Assembly: GCA_028286285.1 (NCBI GenBank)
Contig: JAQBRV010000001.1
Location: 163,156 to 227,155, forward strand
Source: Candidatus Saccharimonadota bacterium
Lineage (GTDB): Bacteria; Patescibacteriota; Saccharimonadia; Saccharimonadales; Saccharimonadaceae
Direction: 5' to 3'
Length of the DNA stretch: 64,000 nucleotides
Positions 42,205-50,856 of this stretch are shown piece after piece (the stretch's first letter is position 1; the number at the start of each line of letters is the position of its first letter). Below the pieces are notes generated by a model, which did not search any database, was not told the origin of the DNA, and worked only from the letters and a program-made list of their open reading frames with translations. Position numbers and translations under genes: made by a program.

Positions 42205-43086
42205 CTACTTTTTTGATTTCCCTGCTGGTGTAGTTGGCGGGGTGGCTAGTTTGACGCCTTCATGTTCAAATCGGCTCAACAGGCGTCGGCGCATTTCAGC
42301 GATAACCGCCCATTGATCAGAAGGCTGGGTTTTTCCAGCTACAATAACTTCAACGGCTGTACCATTAAAATCACCAATCGAGACAAAGTTTGGCGCTTCT
42401 AGAATCTTGGCTTTCCAAGCCTCCTCTTCGGCTAGGGCGTTGCCGATTTCATCGATTATTTCACTAATCTTTTCAATATCGCTCGACGGATGGAGTGAGA
42501 CCGAAAAACGTGCCATGCTATAGCCCATTGTCTTGTTGATAACGTGCTGCACCATGCCATTAGGAAAGTAGTGAACGTTGCCGTCGACGTCACGCAGGAT
42601 GGTCGAGCGGGTGCCGATACGCTCCACTGTTCCACTGGCGCCTTCGATGTCGACGATATCGCCAACTCGGTATTGGTTCTCGCTGATAATAAAGATCCCC
42701 GAGAGAAAATCTCGGATGAGTGACTGTGCGCCAATCCCGACCGCGATACCGATAATCCCAGCGCTGGCAAAGAGCGGCGCAAATGTATTGCTGACCGTAT
42801 CACCAAACAGCGCCTGTAAGACGGCGTAGCCGACTGAGAGAATCACCACCAGGCGCCAGATAGTTGCAAACAGCTGGACAAGCGTGTTTTGGCGCTTTTC
42901 GATGTCTTTTCGATGCCATTCACGATGTCGAGCACCCTTGATGATTTGTTTTATCAGTCGACCGAGTAACCGCTTGCCGATGTAGTACACCACGACGCCG
43001 ATGACGATGGCGATGAGGGCATCAATGCCTTTGTCGTTTATCCAGGTGGAGACCGTGTCATAATTGAGATTTCGCAGCGTGCTCAT
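42205..43086 (-). CDS. MscS-family small-conductance mechanosensitive channel
   Basis: 293 residues with three membrane spans before the beta domain. The pore-lining helix (GIIGIAVGIGAQSLIRDFLSG) has the glycine-rich pattern of MscS TM3, followed by FIISENQYRVGDIVDIEGASGTVERIGTRSTILRD, the typical beta domain (given here in overlapping description only). It opens on membrane tension to release solutes. It is convergent with the unknown gene pair and has a TATACT eight bases before its ATG. Confidence 0.93.
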   Translation of the reverse strand: MSTLRNLNYDTVSTWINDKGIDALIAIVIGVVVYYIGKRLLGRLIKQIIKGARHREWHRKDIEKRQNTLVQLFATIWRLVVILSVGYAVLQALFGDTVSNTFAPLFASAGIIGIAVGIGAQSLIRDFLSGIFIISENQYRVGDIVDIEGASGTVERIGTRSTILRDVDGNVHYFPNGMVQHVINKTMGYSMARFSVSLHPSSDIEKISEIIDEIGNALAEEEAWKAKILEAPNFVSIGDFNGTAVEVIVAGKTQPSDQWAVIAEMRRRLLSRFEHEGVKLATPPTTPAGKSKK

Positions 43087-43137
43087 ATATGCTCAGTATA
43101 CCATGACCATCTGTCGTGATATGGTAGAAGGATCGTC

Positions 43138-43788
43138 ATGGCCAAACTCAATCCCAAAGATTTTATCATTACCAGGAAACGCAAAAAATATCGGTTTGCG
43201 TTGTTTCATAATTCGCCGTTGTGTTTTGAGCAGGAGGAGTGGGACAAAACTTGGCAACCAAGCGTGATTGAAGTCGGGGCAGGCACGGGACTGTTTAGTG
43301 TGGCGCTCGCTGAGCTGTACCCAGACAAACGATTTACAGCCATTGATATCAAAGGCGACCGCTTGCAGACGGGCGCTCGATTGGCCGAAGAAAAAGGCCT
43401 GACAAATGTTCGGTTTCTGCGTACTCGTGCCGACCAGTTGTCAGATCTTTTTACGCCGCACTCACTGGAATCGATCTGGGTGACGTTTCCCGATCCATTT
43501 CCTAAAAGCCGCTCGGGTGCACGTCGTTTGACGTATCCGACGTTCCTTCGGATTTACAAAGACTTACTAACTAAACGTGGTGCACTCTACCTCAAAACTG
43601 ACGCCCGTGATCTCTTCACTTGGAGTCTCGAACAGCTGGTAGCAGAAAAGTGGCAGATCGACGAACTCAGTTTCGATCTGCACGAATCCGAGCTAGCCGA
43701 TGACTACAAAATTCTAACGACATTCGAAACCCGCTGGACGGGGGAGGGAATTGTCACCAATCTCGTCAAGGTGTTACCACCTCGCTAG
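43138..43788 (+). CDS. trmB: tRNA (guanine-N7-)-methyltransferase
   Basis: 216 residues. VIEVGAGTGLFSVALAELYP is the SAM-binding loop, DIKGDRL the second strand, and VTFPDPFPKSRSGARRLTYP the TrmB signature with the conserved WxxFPDPxxKxxHxKRR-like block (W is in the preceding SIWVTFPDP). It makes m7G46 in tRNA variable loops. AAGGA lies five bases before the ATG. The 3' end overlaps the CYTH-kinase gene by 23 bp in convergent orientation. Confidence 0.9.
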   Translation: MAKLNPKDFIITRKRKKYRFALFHNSPLCFEQEEWDKTWQPSVIEVGAGTGLFSVALAELYPDKRFTAIDIKGDRLQTGARLAEEKGLTNVRFLRTRADQLSDLFTPHSLESIWVTFPDPFPKSRSGARRLTYPTFLRIYKDLLTKRGALYLKTDARDLFTWSLEQLVAEKWQIDELSFDLHESELADDYKILTTFETRWTGEGIVTNLVKVLPPR

Positions 43789-44923
43789 TAGTTTGACCAC
43801 GATATGCTAGCTCAGCGTTCTCAAGCATATATCTCAAGCTTTTCTCTGGATCGGCGAAGACGGGTCGCTCTCTAAGATCGCGCAGCAGACGACGCCCAAT
43901 ACAAGTGGCCAGCGGCGTCGGTAGTTCAAGTCGAAGACTCGCTAAGTTGTCGAACGAGGGGTGACGAGCATAAATACCTTCGATAAGAATGATCGGTGCT
44001 GGTTCGACCACACCTTCATACGTAGGCTCGATAGTAGCGAAATCAAACCGTTGTCGAACAATCGTGTCACCGCTCAGTAGTCGTCGGATGTCTGCCTGCA
44101 ACGCGTCGATATCGTACACAATTGGCGCGTCCCAATCGCTCCATATGTCGCCATTATACTTTTCGAGCCAGGTATTGCCGCGGTGATAATCATCAGTCGA
44201 AAGCACGATACTATCAACGCCGTTTTGCCCAAGTTGCTGTTGGATATCACGAATCACGGTCGTCTTGCCCGAGCCCGATCGTCCGGCAACGGTAACGATG
44301 GTGTGGGGGGCTGTATGATGATGGCGCCAAATAGCTTCGGCAATTTTTCGGGCATCAAGCTCATCTGGGATTTCAAGTGCTTCTTTGCCACCATGATCTC
44401 GCCGGTATTGTAAATGAGCACGAAATTCGTTGTTAGCTAATCTGTCACCTGTGATATCCACAAAGCCATAGGTCAGGTGGTGGCGGTCACGGAAGGCTTG
44501 CCAGGCAATCGGATCTTCTGCCTCAGCTTGGATGTGGCCATCCTCAAAGAAATCGATGGCGATGTGTTTGCTCGGTTCTGCGCGCAGTTTGCGAATGCGC
44601 GGCGTTTCATCGGTATTGAAGTAAGCCTGATAGGTTTCAGGAGATACCTCGGCTGTTACTTCCAGGCGGTCGAGACCCTCTTCGGTCATTTCACCGGTGT
44701 CTTTCAGTGTGGCTTCGTAGCGTCGCGTTCCGTCTTTGTGGCATGTCTCACGCAGTCTCAAGCTAAAGGCTTCATCGGGATGACTTAAATAGTACTGCTC
44801 AACGGCCAGAGCATCAGCGCGAAAGTGCTCGATAGTTTCCGGGAAGAGTGGCAGGTATTTCTTCTCAACTTCACGATGCGGTTTTCGCTCAAATTCTCCA
44901 GATGCTAGCAATGTTTCAGCCAT
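43766..44923 (-). CDS. CYTH domain-uridine kinase-like P-loop fusion
   Basis: 385 residues. The N-terminal half is a CYTH/triphosphate tunnel domain: E18-V-E20-K-K22 is the ExExK motif, with SLRLRE and RYEATLKDTG strands after it. The C-terminal half is a uridine kinase/PRK-like domain: TVAGRSGSGKTTVIRDI (Walker A near residue 217), STDDYHRG, DAPIVYDIDAL and LIEGIYA. Plant TTM1/TTM2 carry these two domains in the reverse order. The substrate is unknown; a nucleoside or triphosphate-linked kinase/phosphatase is inferred. It is divergent from the Nudix regulator across a perfect palindrome. Confidence 0.85.
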   Translation of the reverse strand: MAETLLASGEFERKPHREVEKKYLPLFPETIEHFRADALAVEQYYLSHPDEAFSLRLRETCHKDGTRRYEATLKDTGEMTEEGLDRLEVTAEVSPETYQAYFNTDETPRIRKLRAEPSKHIAIDFFEDGHIQAEAEDPIAWQAFRDRHHLTYGFVDITGDRLANNEFRAHLQYRRDHGGKEALEIPDELDARKIAEAIWRHHHTAPHTIVTVAGRSGSGKTTVIRDIQQQLGQNGVDSIVLSTDDYHRGNTWLEKYNGDIWSDWDAPIVYDIDALQADIRRLLSGDTIVRQRFDFATIEPTYEGVVEPAPIILIEGIYARHPSFDNLASLRLELPTPLATCIGRRLLRDLRERPVFADPEKSLRYMLENAELAYRGQTTSEVVTP

Positions 44924-44960
44924 TATTTATAATCCTTTCAGTTGTCTTATAACAGATGAC

Positions 44961-44990
44961 ATTTTTACTATAGTGCGATATAGTAAAAAT
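44961..44990. promoter_or_regulatory. 12-bp inverted repeat, candidate operator
   Basis: ATTTTTACTATA (44961-44972) and TATAGTAAAAAT (44979-44990) are exact inverted copies around GTGCGA. It sits in the 94-base divergent region between the CYTH-kinase gene and a Nudix protein with an N-terminal winged helix. Such a palindrome would suit a dimeric repressor covering both promoters. Confidence 0.7.
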
Positions 44991-45017
44991 GAATAGGAAG
45001 TATCATTTGAGTCAAAT

Positions 45018-45695
45018 ATGTTTGAGCAGATAAAATTAGATCATCACATCCAGCGCCATATTGTCGGCGTGTTAATGTTTCAAAAACTGGCGCGTTTTCG
45101 TGATCTACGACCGCCGAAAACAGATACCAACCTTTTTAGCTACCACCTTAAAGTATTAATGAAAGAGGGGTTGGTGGATAAGCTTGACGCGGGCTACACA
45201 CTTAGTCAAAACGGCATGAGCTACGTCGATCGTGTGAGCACCCAGAAGTTCACCGTCCGCTCGCAGCCCAAGGTCATTACGATGATGGTGATTCAGAACT
45301 CCGAGGGCGACGTACTGCTGCAAAGGCGCACTAAGCAGCCTTACATTGATACTTGGACATTGCCATACGGCAAGATTCATATCGATGATTCAAGCCTAGA
45401 GGTGGCAGCCAAGCGAGAGACCTACGAAAAACTCGACCTCAAAGATCAGCCTATGACTCACGCAGGAGATTGCTATATTCGTGTCAAAGTTGGCGGGACG
45501 ATACTATCGACCACCATAGCGCATATTTTCAGATTCAACCGTGATGACATCACGCCCAACCAGAACACAGTTTGGGCCAGGCCGCATAAACTAGCTCAAT
45601 ATAGGCTGGCGCCGGCGGTCGAGTCAATCGTGACTCGTAGTTTCTTCGGCGATGATCATTTCTTCGAAGAATTTGAAGAAGATTGGTACAATTGA
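45018..45695 (+). CDS. Nudix hydrolase with N-terminal winged-helix domain
   Basis: 225 residues. Residues 1-70 look like an ArsR/MarR-type winged helix (FSYHLKVLMKEGLVDKLDAGYTLSQNG). Residues about 75-215 are a Nudix fold: MMVIQNSEGDVLLQRR and a Nudix box G-x5-E-like stretch ending LEVAAKRETYEKLDL, in which the REx2E core (RETYE) is present. NrtR regulators have the reverse order, Nudix then helix. It may sense a nucleotide ligand and control itself and the divergent CYTH-kinase through the palindrome. This is inferred. Confidence 0.82.
   Translation: MFEQIKLDHHIQRHIVGVLMFQKLARFRDLRPPKTDTNLFSYHLKVLMKEGLVDKLDAGYTLSQNGMSYVDRVSTQKFTVRSQPKVITMMVIQNSEGDVLLQRRTKQPYIDTWTLPYGKIHIDDSSLEVAAKRETYEKLDLKDQPMTHAGDCYIRVKVGGTILSTTIAHIFRFNRDDITPNQNTVWARPHKLAQYRLAPAVESIVTRSFFGDDHFFEEFEEDWYN
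45687..45692 (+). promoter_or_regulatory. Leaderless-type -10 box of the MazG-like gene
   Basis: TACAAT inside the end of the Nudix gene, six bases before ATG 45699. The gene could also be read from the Nudix transcript. Confidence 0.45.
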
Positions 45696-45698
45696 AGG

Positions 45699-46028
45699 AT
45701 GAACTTCAACGATTACCAACAGCTAGCGCTTCGAACAGCTCGCTCCAAGAACGATAAAGACGAACTACTTCATCTCCTACTTGGTCTCTGCGGCGAAGCA
45801 GGTGAAATTGCTGAAAAAATGAAGAAAATCATCCGTGACAAAGACAGTGATTTCTCCCAAGTCGACACCGAAGATCTCAAAAAAGAACTCGGTGATGTAC
45901 TATGGCACATTGCAACGATCGGGAATTATTTTGATATCAAGATGGACGACATCGCGACGTATAACATCGAGAAACTCGCCAGCCGCCTAGAGCGTGGTGT
46001 TATCGCTGGGAGCGGTGACAATCGCTAG
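45699..46028 (+). CDS. MazG-like nucleotide pyrophosphohydrolase
   Basis: 109 residues, one all-helical MazG unit. GEAGEIAEKMKK and KKELGDVLWHI give the ExxE and ExxD metal-binding motifs with the usual spacing. Members hydrolyse dNTPs or odd nucleotides to monophosphates and clean the pool. It follows the Nudix gene by 3 bp, so both nucleotide-acting proteins are probably co-expressed. The stop overlaps the murC stop by 4 bp in convergent orientation. Confidence 0.9.
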   Translation: MNFNDYQQLALRTARSKNDKDELLHLLLGLCGEAGEIAEKMKKIIRDKDSDFSQVDTEDLKKELGDVLWHIATIGNYFDIKMDDIATYNIEKLASRLERGVIAGSGDNR

Positions 46029-47272
46029 CGACGAGTAGTCAACTTCTCTCGTATCCACACGTCGATTGACCCAGCACCCATACAGAGCACGAGTTTGCCC
46101 GCATCGCGGGCTTTTTGAATGCTATTCCAAAGCTCATCATTTAAGTCGGCTACATGTACGGAACCATGATTGGTAATGTTCTGCGTTAATTCTTCGGGCG
46201 TCAGAATTGGTAGGTTCGCGTCTTCGCGGCTGAGGTAGGTAGGGAGCCAGTAGACTTCCTCCGCTAGCTCAAACTGGTCGGTATATTGGTCTTTTAGCTC
46301 ATGCTGGCGAACGTTTTGATGTGGCTGGTAGACGAGCACGACGTGATCAGACAGCTCGCGCGCCATTTGCAATGTGGCGACGATTTCAGCCGGATGGTGG
46401 CCGTAGTCACTATATAGATTGTCGGCTAGTTTCTCGAAGCGACGATCAGTGCCGGGAAAGTGCTCTAAGGCGATACCCCCGTCACCGACAATACCGAGCT
46501 TTTCGAGTGATTTTAAGACCAGAGTGGCGTTGGCACGATTATGCGCGCCGGGTAATTTCACATTCAGTGCGGTATTAAGCAGCCACGCATCGGGGTGCTG
46601 GGCAAATAAATCGCCACGCTCGGATTGCCAGGCTATCAGTTGCTGTGACTGTTCACCAAACTGCTTGAAGGCATCAAAATAGCTTTGCTCGGTTGGGTAG
46701 GTATCTGGGTGATCGTAGTCGATCGAGGTAATCAGTGAAAGGTACGGCTGAAAATGCAGGAAATTGCGGTCAAATTCGTCGCATTCGTACACAAAATACT
46801 CACTGGCGGGGTCGAATTTGCCGCTCGGACCAAAGCTAACCGTGGTTCCTATGACATAACTGACTGGCACACCGAGCTGTCGCAGCGTCCACACTAGCAT
46901 GCCGGTGGTGGTGGTTTTGCCGTGTGTGCCAGCGACGGCGATCAGCTTCAGATTTTTCTCCGCAATGATGTGTGCCAGCAATTCGTCGCGTTTGGCAGTT
47001 TTAATGCCTAGCTGGTGAGCTAAGGTCAACTCTGGGTGATCGCTTGGCAGGGCAGCAGTGTATACAAACCAGTCAATCGGCGTCTCGTTGTGCACGGCCT
47101 GTAAGAACGACCCATCCTGACCGATCTTCACAGTGATGCCCCGCTCTTCGAGTTGTTGAGTCATCAAGCCCTCGGCTACATCAGAGCCCTGCACTTGGTA
47201 GCCTGCATCAGACGCGATTTCTGCTAACGGGCCGATCCCGACGCCACCAATCCCAGAGAAGTAGATGTTCAT
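46025..47272 (-). CDS. murC: UDP-N-acetylmuramate--L-alanine ligase
   Basis: 415 residues. FSGIGGVGIGPLAEIA is the MurC N-terminal UDP-binding loop, AVAGTHGKTTTTGML the ATP-binding P-loop near residue 112, YECDEFDRNFLHFQP the carbamylated/metal region equivalent and SDYGHHPAEI the MurC-type C-terminal motif. It adds L-alanine to UDP-MurNAc in the cytoplasm. The related recycling ligase Mpl is an alternative, but the length (Mpl about 455) and motifs favour MurC. It is somewhat shorter than E. coli MurC (491). Confidence 0.87.
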   Translation of the reverse strand: MNIYFSGIGGVGIGPLAEIASDAGYQVQGSDVAEGLMTQQLEERGITVKIGQDGSFLQAVHNETPIDWFVYTAALPSDHPELTLAHQLGIKTAKRDELLAHIIAEKNLKLIAVAGTHGKTTTTGMLVWTLRQLGVPVSYVIGTTVSFGPSGKFDPASEYFVYECDEFDRNFLHFQPYLSLITSIDYDHPDTYPTEQSYFDAFKQFGEQSQQLIAWQSERGDLFAQHPDAWLLNTALNVKLPGAHNRANATLVLKSLEKLGIVGDGGIALEHFPGTDRRFEKLADNLYSDYGHHPAEIVATLQMARELSDHVVLVYQPHQNVRQHELKDQYTDQFELAEEVYWLPTYLSREDANLPILTPEELTQNITNHGSVHVADLNDELWNSIQKARDAGKLVLCMGAGSIDVWIREKLTTRR

Positions 47273-47278
47273 GTCGTT

Positions 47279-47284
47279 ATTATA
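47279..47284 (-). promoter_or_regulatory. Leaderless-type -10 box of murC
   Basis: TATAAT on the minus strand, six bases before ATG 47272. Confidence 0.55.
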
Positions 47285-47299
47285 CCTGATAACGCTTAG

Positions 47300-47512
47300 C
47301 TACTGTGGCTTTTGCTGGACAGCGTACTGCTTGGCGATCTCCGCTAACTCGTCGGGGCCGAAGGCGTTGGCGGTGAATGCCTGCCAGTCTTTTGCTGCTA
47401 CTGTGATCGGCTGGCCAGTGGCTTCTTCGATTGTGGTACCGTCGTCCATAACGAAGATAGGCTGCACAACTATCTTTAAGAGACGGGCTTGAATTTTAGG
47501 TTGAGTACTCAT
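47300..47512 (-). CDS. Small protein downstream of tail-fibre-like gene
   Basis: 70 residues, soluble, with VVQPIFVMDDGTTIEEATGQPI and DWQAFTANAFGPDELAEIAK segments. No family recognised. Its ATG overlaps the stop of the tail-fibre-like gene by 1 bp, so the two are coupled; a chaperone or assembly partner is possible by analogy with fibre operons, without direct evidence. Confidence 0.6.
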   Translation of the reverse strand: MSTQPKIQARLLKIVVQPIFVMDDGTTIEEATGQPITVAAKDWQAFTANAFGPDELAEIAKQYAVQQKPQ

Positions 47513-48960
47513 TATGCTGCTCCAATCACGGTTACGGTTCCCGATGAACCACGATATTTAAGTGCACCAGCCTCGACGTAGAGCACGCCGCCACTAACTG
47601 GGTTAGTGCTCGGCACGGTACCCGCGTTGGGGATGCCCATAACTTTTGTACCACCGCCAAAGGAGTTGAACGCGGCGACGCCCATGTTTTGGCTGGCTGC
47701 GCCGAGCAGGAGGAGGTCTTGTTTGGCTGAGTTGTTGTCGAGTCGAGACTGTAGCACCAGGTTGCTCGAGGAGTTAGCAATGCGATAACGCCGAGAGTCG
47801 ACAGTTCCGCCCGTATCGTAGAGATCGAAACTGGCAGCAGCACCTCGGGCAGCAATACGGAGCGTGGAGACCACTTCGCCGCCGTTGGTGATATAGGCAG
47901 GTGTTCCAGCACCACTAACTCGCCACTCCTGGAGATTTGCCGATTGACCAGAGAGACCAACAACAATCATTGGAATAGTCGCGGTATCAGTAGGCTGGAA
48001 AGATGCTTGAGTTTGCCACACCAGATTACCATCGCGCCCAGTGATGTAGCCAGCCAGCACGTCGGCGTTGCCGCTAACCGTCGAGACACGGAATTCCCAC
48101 AGTCGAGTACCTGCATCTGCATAGACGTTCTGGACAGTCGCACCAGGTTTTGAATTAGGTAAGCCGGCGGCGTAGTAGAATGCAGGAGCGACAGAGGAAC
48201 TAGCGTTAATCAGCATGCCGTAAGCAAGAGCGGAAGTAATCGTGTCGTTTTGGGTAACCTTAATACCGATGCCGGTCTTTTTGTTATTGGCAAAGAGGCC
48301 GACGCCGCCATTGTCGATACCCATGCCGATAAGGGCGGCAGCTCCCGCCATGTTTGTACCGCCAGTGAGATGGAACAAGTAGGCATTGGTGTCATCATGG
48401 ATCCACTCCACCGGGGATCGGGTTGCTGACGAACCATTGGGGCGAGCGGTGAACGAGTCGATAGTATCGCCGCGCATGACTGGATCGGGGAAGAGGGCAG
48501 CACCGGAGGGAGCACCCGGAGTGACGCGAAGGTGCCGCTGATTCCAGTTATTGGCGTCGAAACTGGCGCCGCTCGTGAAACCGGTACGGGCAGTTACGGT
48601 ATCACCACTAGGGGAGACGACGAATTGTCCAGCTGAATAGGCTGTACTTGCTTTCCACAAGGCTACATACGTGCTCGCCAACCCCGCACTATCTGCTTTG
48701 GCATCCAACGCCGTTTGCGTCGCCGCACTCACTGGCTTATTCACATCACTGGTGTTATCTACATTGGCTAGCCCAACAGTTGACTTCGTCACCGCCCCCG
48801 GCGCTATCTTCGCCGAAGTCACTGCATTGCTCGCAAGTTGAGTTGAGTCAACCACACTGTCTTTCAGTGTGCCATCACTCGCCAAGGACTGACCCAGGTA
48901 GTCATTTAGTATGACTCCCCAGTTTCCTTTATCTCCCCCTGGTTGTGGTAGGCGTGCCAT
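47512..48960 (-). CDS. Phage tail-fibre-like surface or appendage protein
   Basis: 482 residues with no signal peptide. The start [20 protein letters not shown] is a repeated opening of Saccharibacteria fibre-like proteins as I recall them. Then come SxKIAPGAV and [20 protein letters not shown], the phase repeated in phage tail fibres, a [19 protein letters not shown] carbohydrate-binding-like segment, and a long beta-rich, G/S/T/N-rich C-terminal part without charged clusters. A TACAAT lies about 36 bases upstream. No other phage gene is nearby. It may be a fibre of a contractile or pilus-like device or a domesticated prophage gene. Confidence 0.65.
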   Translation of the reverse strand: MARLPQPGGDKGNWGVILNDYLGQSLASDGTLKDSVVDSTQLASNAVTSAKIAPGAVTKSTVGLANVDNTSDVNKPVSAATQTALDAKADSAGLASTYVALWKASTAYSAGQFVVSPSGDTVTARTGFTSGASFDANNWNQRHLRVTPGAPSGAALFPDPVMRGDTIDSFTARPNGSSATRSPVEWIHDDTNAYLFHLTGGTNMAGAAALIGMGIDNGGVGLFANNKKTGIGIKVTQNDTITSALAYGMLINASSSVAPAFYYAAGLPNSKPGATVQNVYADAGTRLWEFRVSTVSGNADVLAGYITGRDGNLVWQTQASFQPTDTATIPMIVVGLSGQSANLQEWRVSGAGTPAYITNGGEVVSTLRIAARGAAASFDLYDTGGTVDSRRYRIANSSSNLVLQSRLDNNSAKQDLLLLGAASQNMGVAAFNSFGGGTKVMGIPNAGTVPSTNPVSGGVLYVEAGALKYRGSSGTVTVIGAA

Positions 48961-49031
48961 AGATATCCGTTAAAACCCCTTTATCTCTCTTGTGGTTAAT
49001 TGTAGCATGAATGGGATGTCTTCAATAAGGG

Positions 49032-49424
49032 TTAGGAGAGAGGATGCTCGTCTTTGTTTTTGCGCAAGCGGCGCTTGAGAAGAACGAAGAACAACACCAG
49101 ACCGACGACGAGCAACATAATTGCGGCGAACGCACTGAAGGCGCCCGTAGGAGTGAGCCCGAACCACAGCGGGGTTTCACCTACCATTGTTGTGGTTGTA
49201 TTGGTATCTTTTTGGCCAGTGGTGGCTGAGCCATTGCTTCCAGTGTTAGTGCTACTTGAGCCGTTACCAGTACTGCTAGGGAGTGCGCTAGTTGGTGATT
49301 GACTGGTGCTGGTCGTTCTGTCGGAGCTCGTGTCCCAGCAATTCGCATCCTGGTATGTCTCGGTGCCGTACGGACATTCACCGTAATACGTTGCAGCTAA
49401 GTTGGTGAGGAAGGAATATTTCAT
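49032..49424 (-). CDS. Ser/Thr-rich membrane-anchored surface protein
   Basis: About 130 residues. AATYYGECPYGTETYQDANCW near the N-terminus has a cysteine pair (given in one 21-residue region; key residues are C in GECPYG and C in ANCW), then a 60-residue S/T/G/N linker, and one C-terminal membrane span (about 98-120) followed by a basic tail RRLRKNKDE. This is the layout of a sortase-like or C-terminally anchored surface protein without LPxTG. The start is uncertain; ATGs at 49424, 49436, 49442 and 49454 are all in frame and none has a clear ribosome site. Confidence 0.55.
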   Translation of the reverse strand: MKYSFLTNLAATYYGECPYGTETYQDANCWDTSSDRTTSTSQSPTSALPSSTGNGSSSTNTGSNGSATTGQKDTNTTTTMVGETPLWFGLTPTGAFSAFAAIMLLVVGLVLFFVLLKRRLRKNKDEHPLS

Positions 49425-49591
49425 ATATTTGCGCATCTGCATACATGGATGCAATAGTTTAATGGTAGTACGCCTGGGTTAATAATGCTAGTGCTGGCGG
49501 GCAGATTGGGATGCCAGTACTCGCTTGTGGGTAAGCCGTAAGCATGTCATACTGGTGGAAACGACATCATAAACAAACACGGCACCAAAAC

Positions 49592-50806
49592 ATGTTTCAA
49601 ACCCTTATCCAACGACTACTGCAACGTCGCCATTTCTGGCGCTATGCCACCTTCTCAGAAGTAGCTGAGCTGTATATCTCGCGTACGATGCGCCTCTTTG
49701 CACTACGTATGATTGCCGTGTTCACGTCGATCTATTTGGTGCAACACGACTACAGTTTACTTTTTCTGGCGCTCTTCTGGTCGGTATTTTTTGGCTACAA
49801 GGTGCTTTTTTCGTGGCCATCAGCCCTGATTATTGCGCGGATTGGCCCCAAACACTGCACACTCATTAGTAATATCCTGGCCGCGGTGAGCATGATATTC
49901 CTGCCCTTCGTGCCGCAGTATGGGCTGTGGGCACTTGGCCTGTGGTGTATTTTCCAAGCTTCGTCGACTTGCTTGTACGATCTTTGCTATTTGGTAGACT
50001 TTTCAAAAGTGAAGAACATGGAACACGCGGGTAAGGAAATTGCCTACATGAATATCTTTGAAAAGGTAGCCTCGGGCGTGAGTCCCGTGATCGGTGGACT
50101 CCTGGCATTCGTCGCAGGGCCAGAAGTCGTCATGATACTTGCGGCCACCCTGTTCTTGGTAGCCGCCGCACCACTCTTTAAAAGTGGCGAACCAACCCGC
50201 ACTCACCAAAAGCTGATGTTTCGGGGTTTTCCATGGCGCACCACCTGGCGTAGCTTGGTTGCTGAGGCGGCAGTAGGATATGACGGGTTCGTTACCGGTA
50301 CCGCCTGGACGCTCTTTATGGTCTTGGTCATTTTTGTGGGTGATGGCAACGAAGTGTACGTCAAAGTCGGTTTACTCAGCTCAGTGACACTAGTGGCGGC
50401 GCTTCTGGCGTCGTACACCTTTGGCAAGTTGATCGACCATCGGCGAGGTGGTGAACTCCTCAGGGCAGGAGCGCTCCTCAATTCATTTACCCATGTGATG
50501 CGGGCATTTGTCAGCACTCCAGTGAATGTCGTGTTCGCTAACGTTATCAACGAGACGGCTACTACAGGGTACTCGATGGCATTTACGCGCGGTATGTTTG
50601 ATACGGCCGATATATCAGGTAAACGAATCGTCTACATGTCTCTTATTGAAGCGGTCGCGAATCTCGGCAACGCGCTCGGCGCACTACTACTGGCGGTTAT
50701 CATCATGTTTGTACCTGACGAAGGGGGGTTACGGCTCTTCTTTATCATCTCCGCCTTTGTGACGCTGCTCATCATGACACCTCGTTTCATGCTCTACCGC
50801 AAATAG
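49592..50806 (+). CDS. Major facilitator superfamily transporter, 12 spans
   Basis: About 404 residues with twelve membrane spans. ISRTMRLFALRMIAVFTSIYLV starts span 1 (partial), IARIGPKHCTLISN resembles motif A loop and GVSPVIGGLLAFVAGPE fits the fifth-span region. The fold is that of MFS transporters without a close drug-exporter signature. Substrate unknown. ATG 49592 is preferred to 49544 because the extra residues are basic and polar with no membrane role; both are open. Confidence 0.75.
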   Translation: MFQTLIQRLLQRRHFWRYATFSEVAELYISRTMRLFALRMIAVFTSIYLVQHDYSLLFLALFWSVFFGYKVLFSWPSALIIARIGPKHCTLISNILAAVSMIFLPFVPQYGLWALGLWCIFQASSTCLYDLCYLVDFSKVKNMEHAGKEIAYMNIFEKVASGVSPVIGGLLAFVAGPEVVMILAATLFLVAAAPLFKSGEPTRTHQKLMFRGFPWRTTWRSLVAEAAVGYDGFVTGTAWTLFMVLVIFVGDGNEVYVKVGLLSSVTLVAALLASYTFGKLIDHRRGGELLRAGALLNSFTHVMRAFVSTPVNVVFANVINETATTGYSMAFTRGMFDTADISGKRIVYMSLIEAVANLGNALGALLLAVIIMFVPDEGGLRLFFIISAFVTLLIMTPRFMLYRK

Positions 50807-50856
50807 CCCCGCATGGTATACTGTAAGAAGTTAAAAGGTAGGGTGGATTCTCGGTA

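Noticed and set aside
46025..47272. Mpl (murein peptide ligase) instead of MurC
   Set aside because: Length and the HHPAEI-containing C-terminal domain fit MurC better, though the two are close and this is not final.
47300..49454. Prophage region
   Set aside because: Only one fibre-like gene; no integrase, terminase, capsid or lysis gene is present around it.
49450..49540. tRNA-like sequence (AGTTTAATGGTAGTAC recalls a D arm)
   Set aside because: No acceptor or T-arm partner could be found; the fold fails beyond the D-arm likeness.
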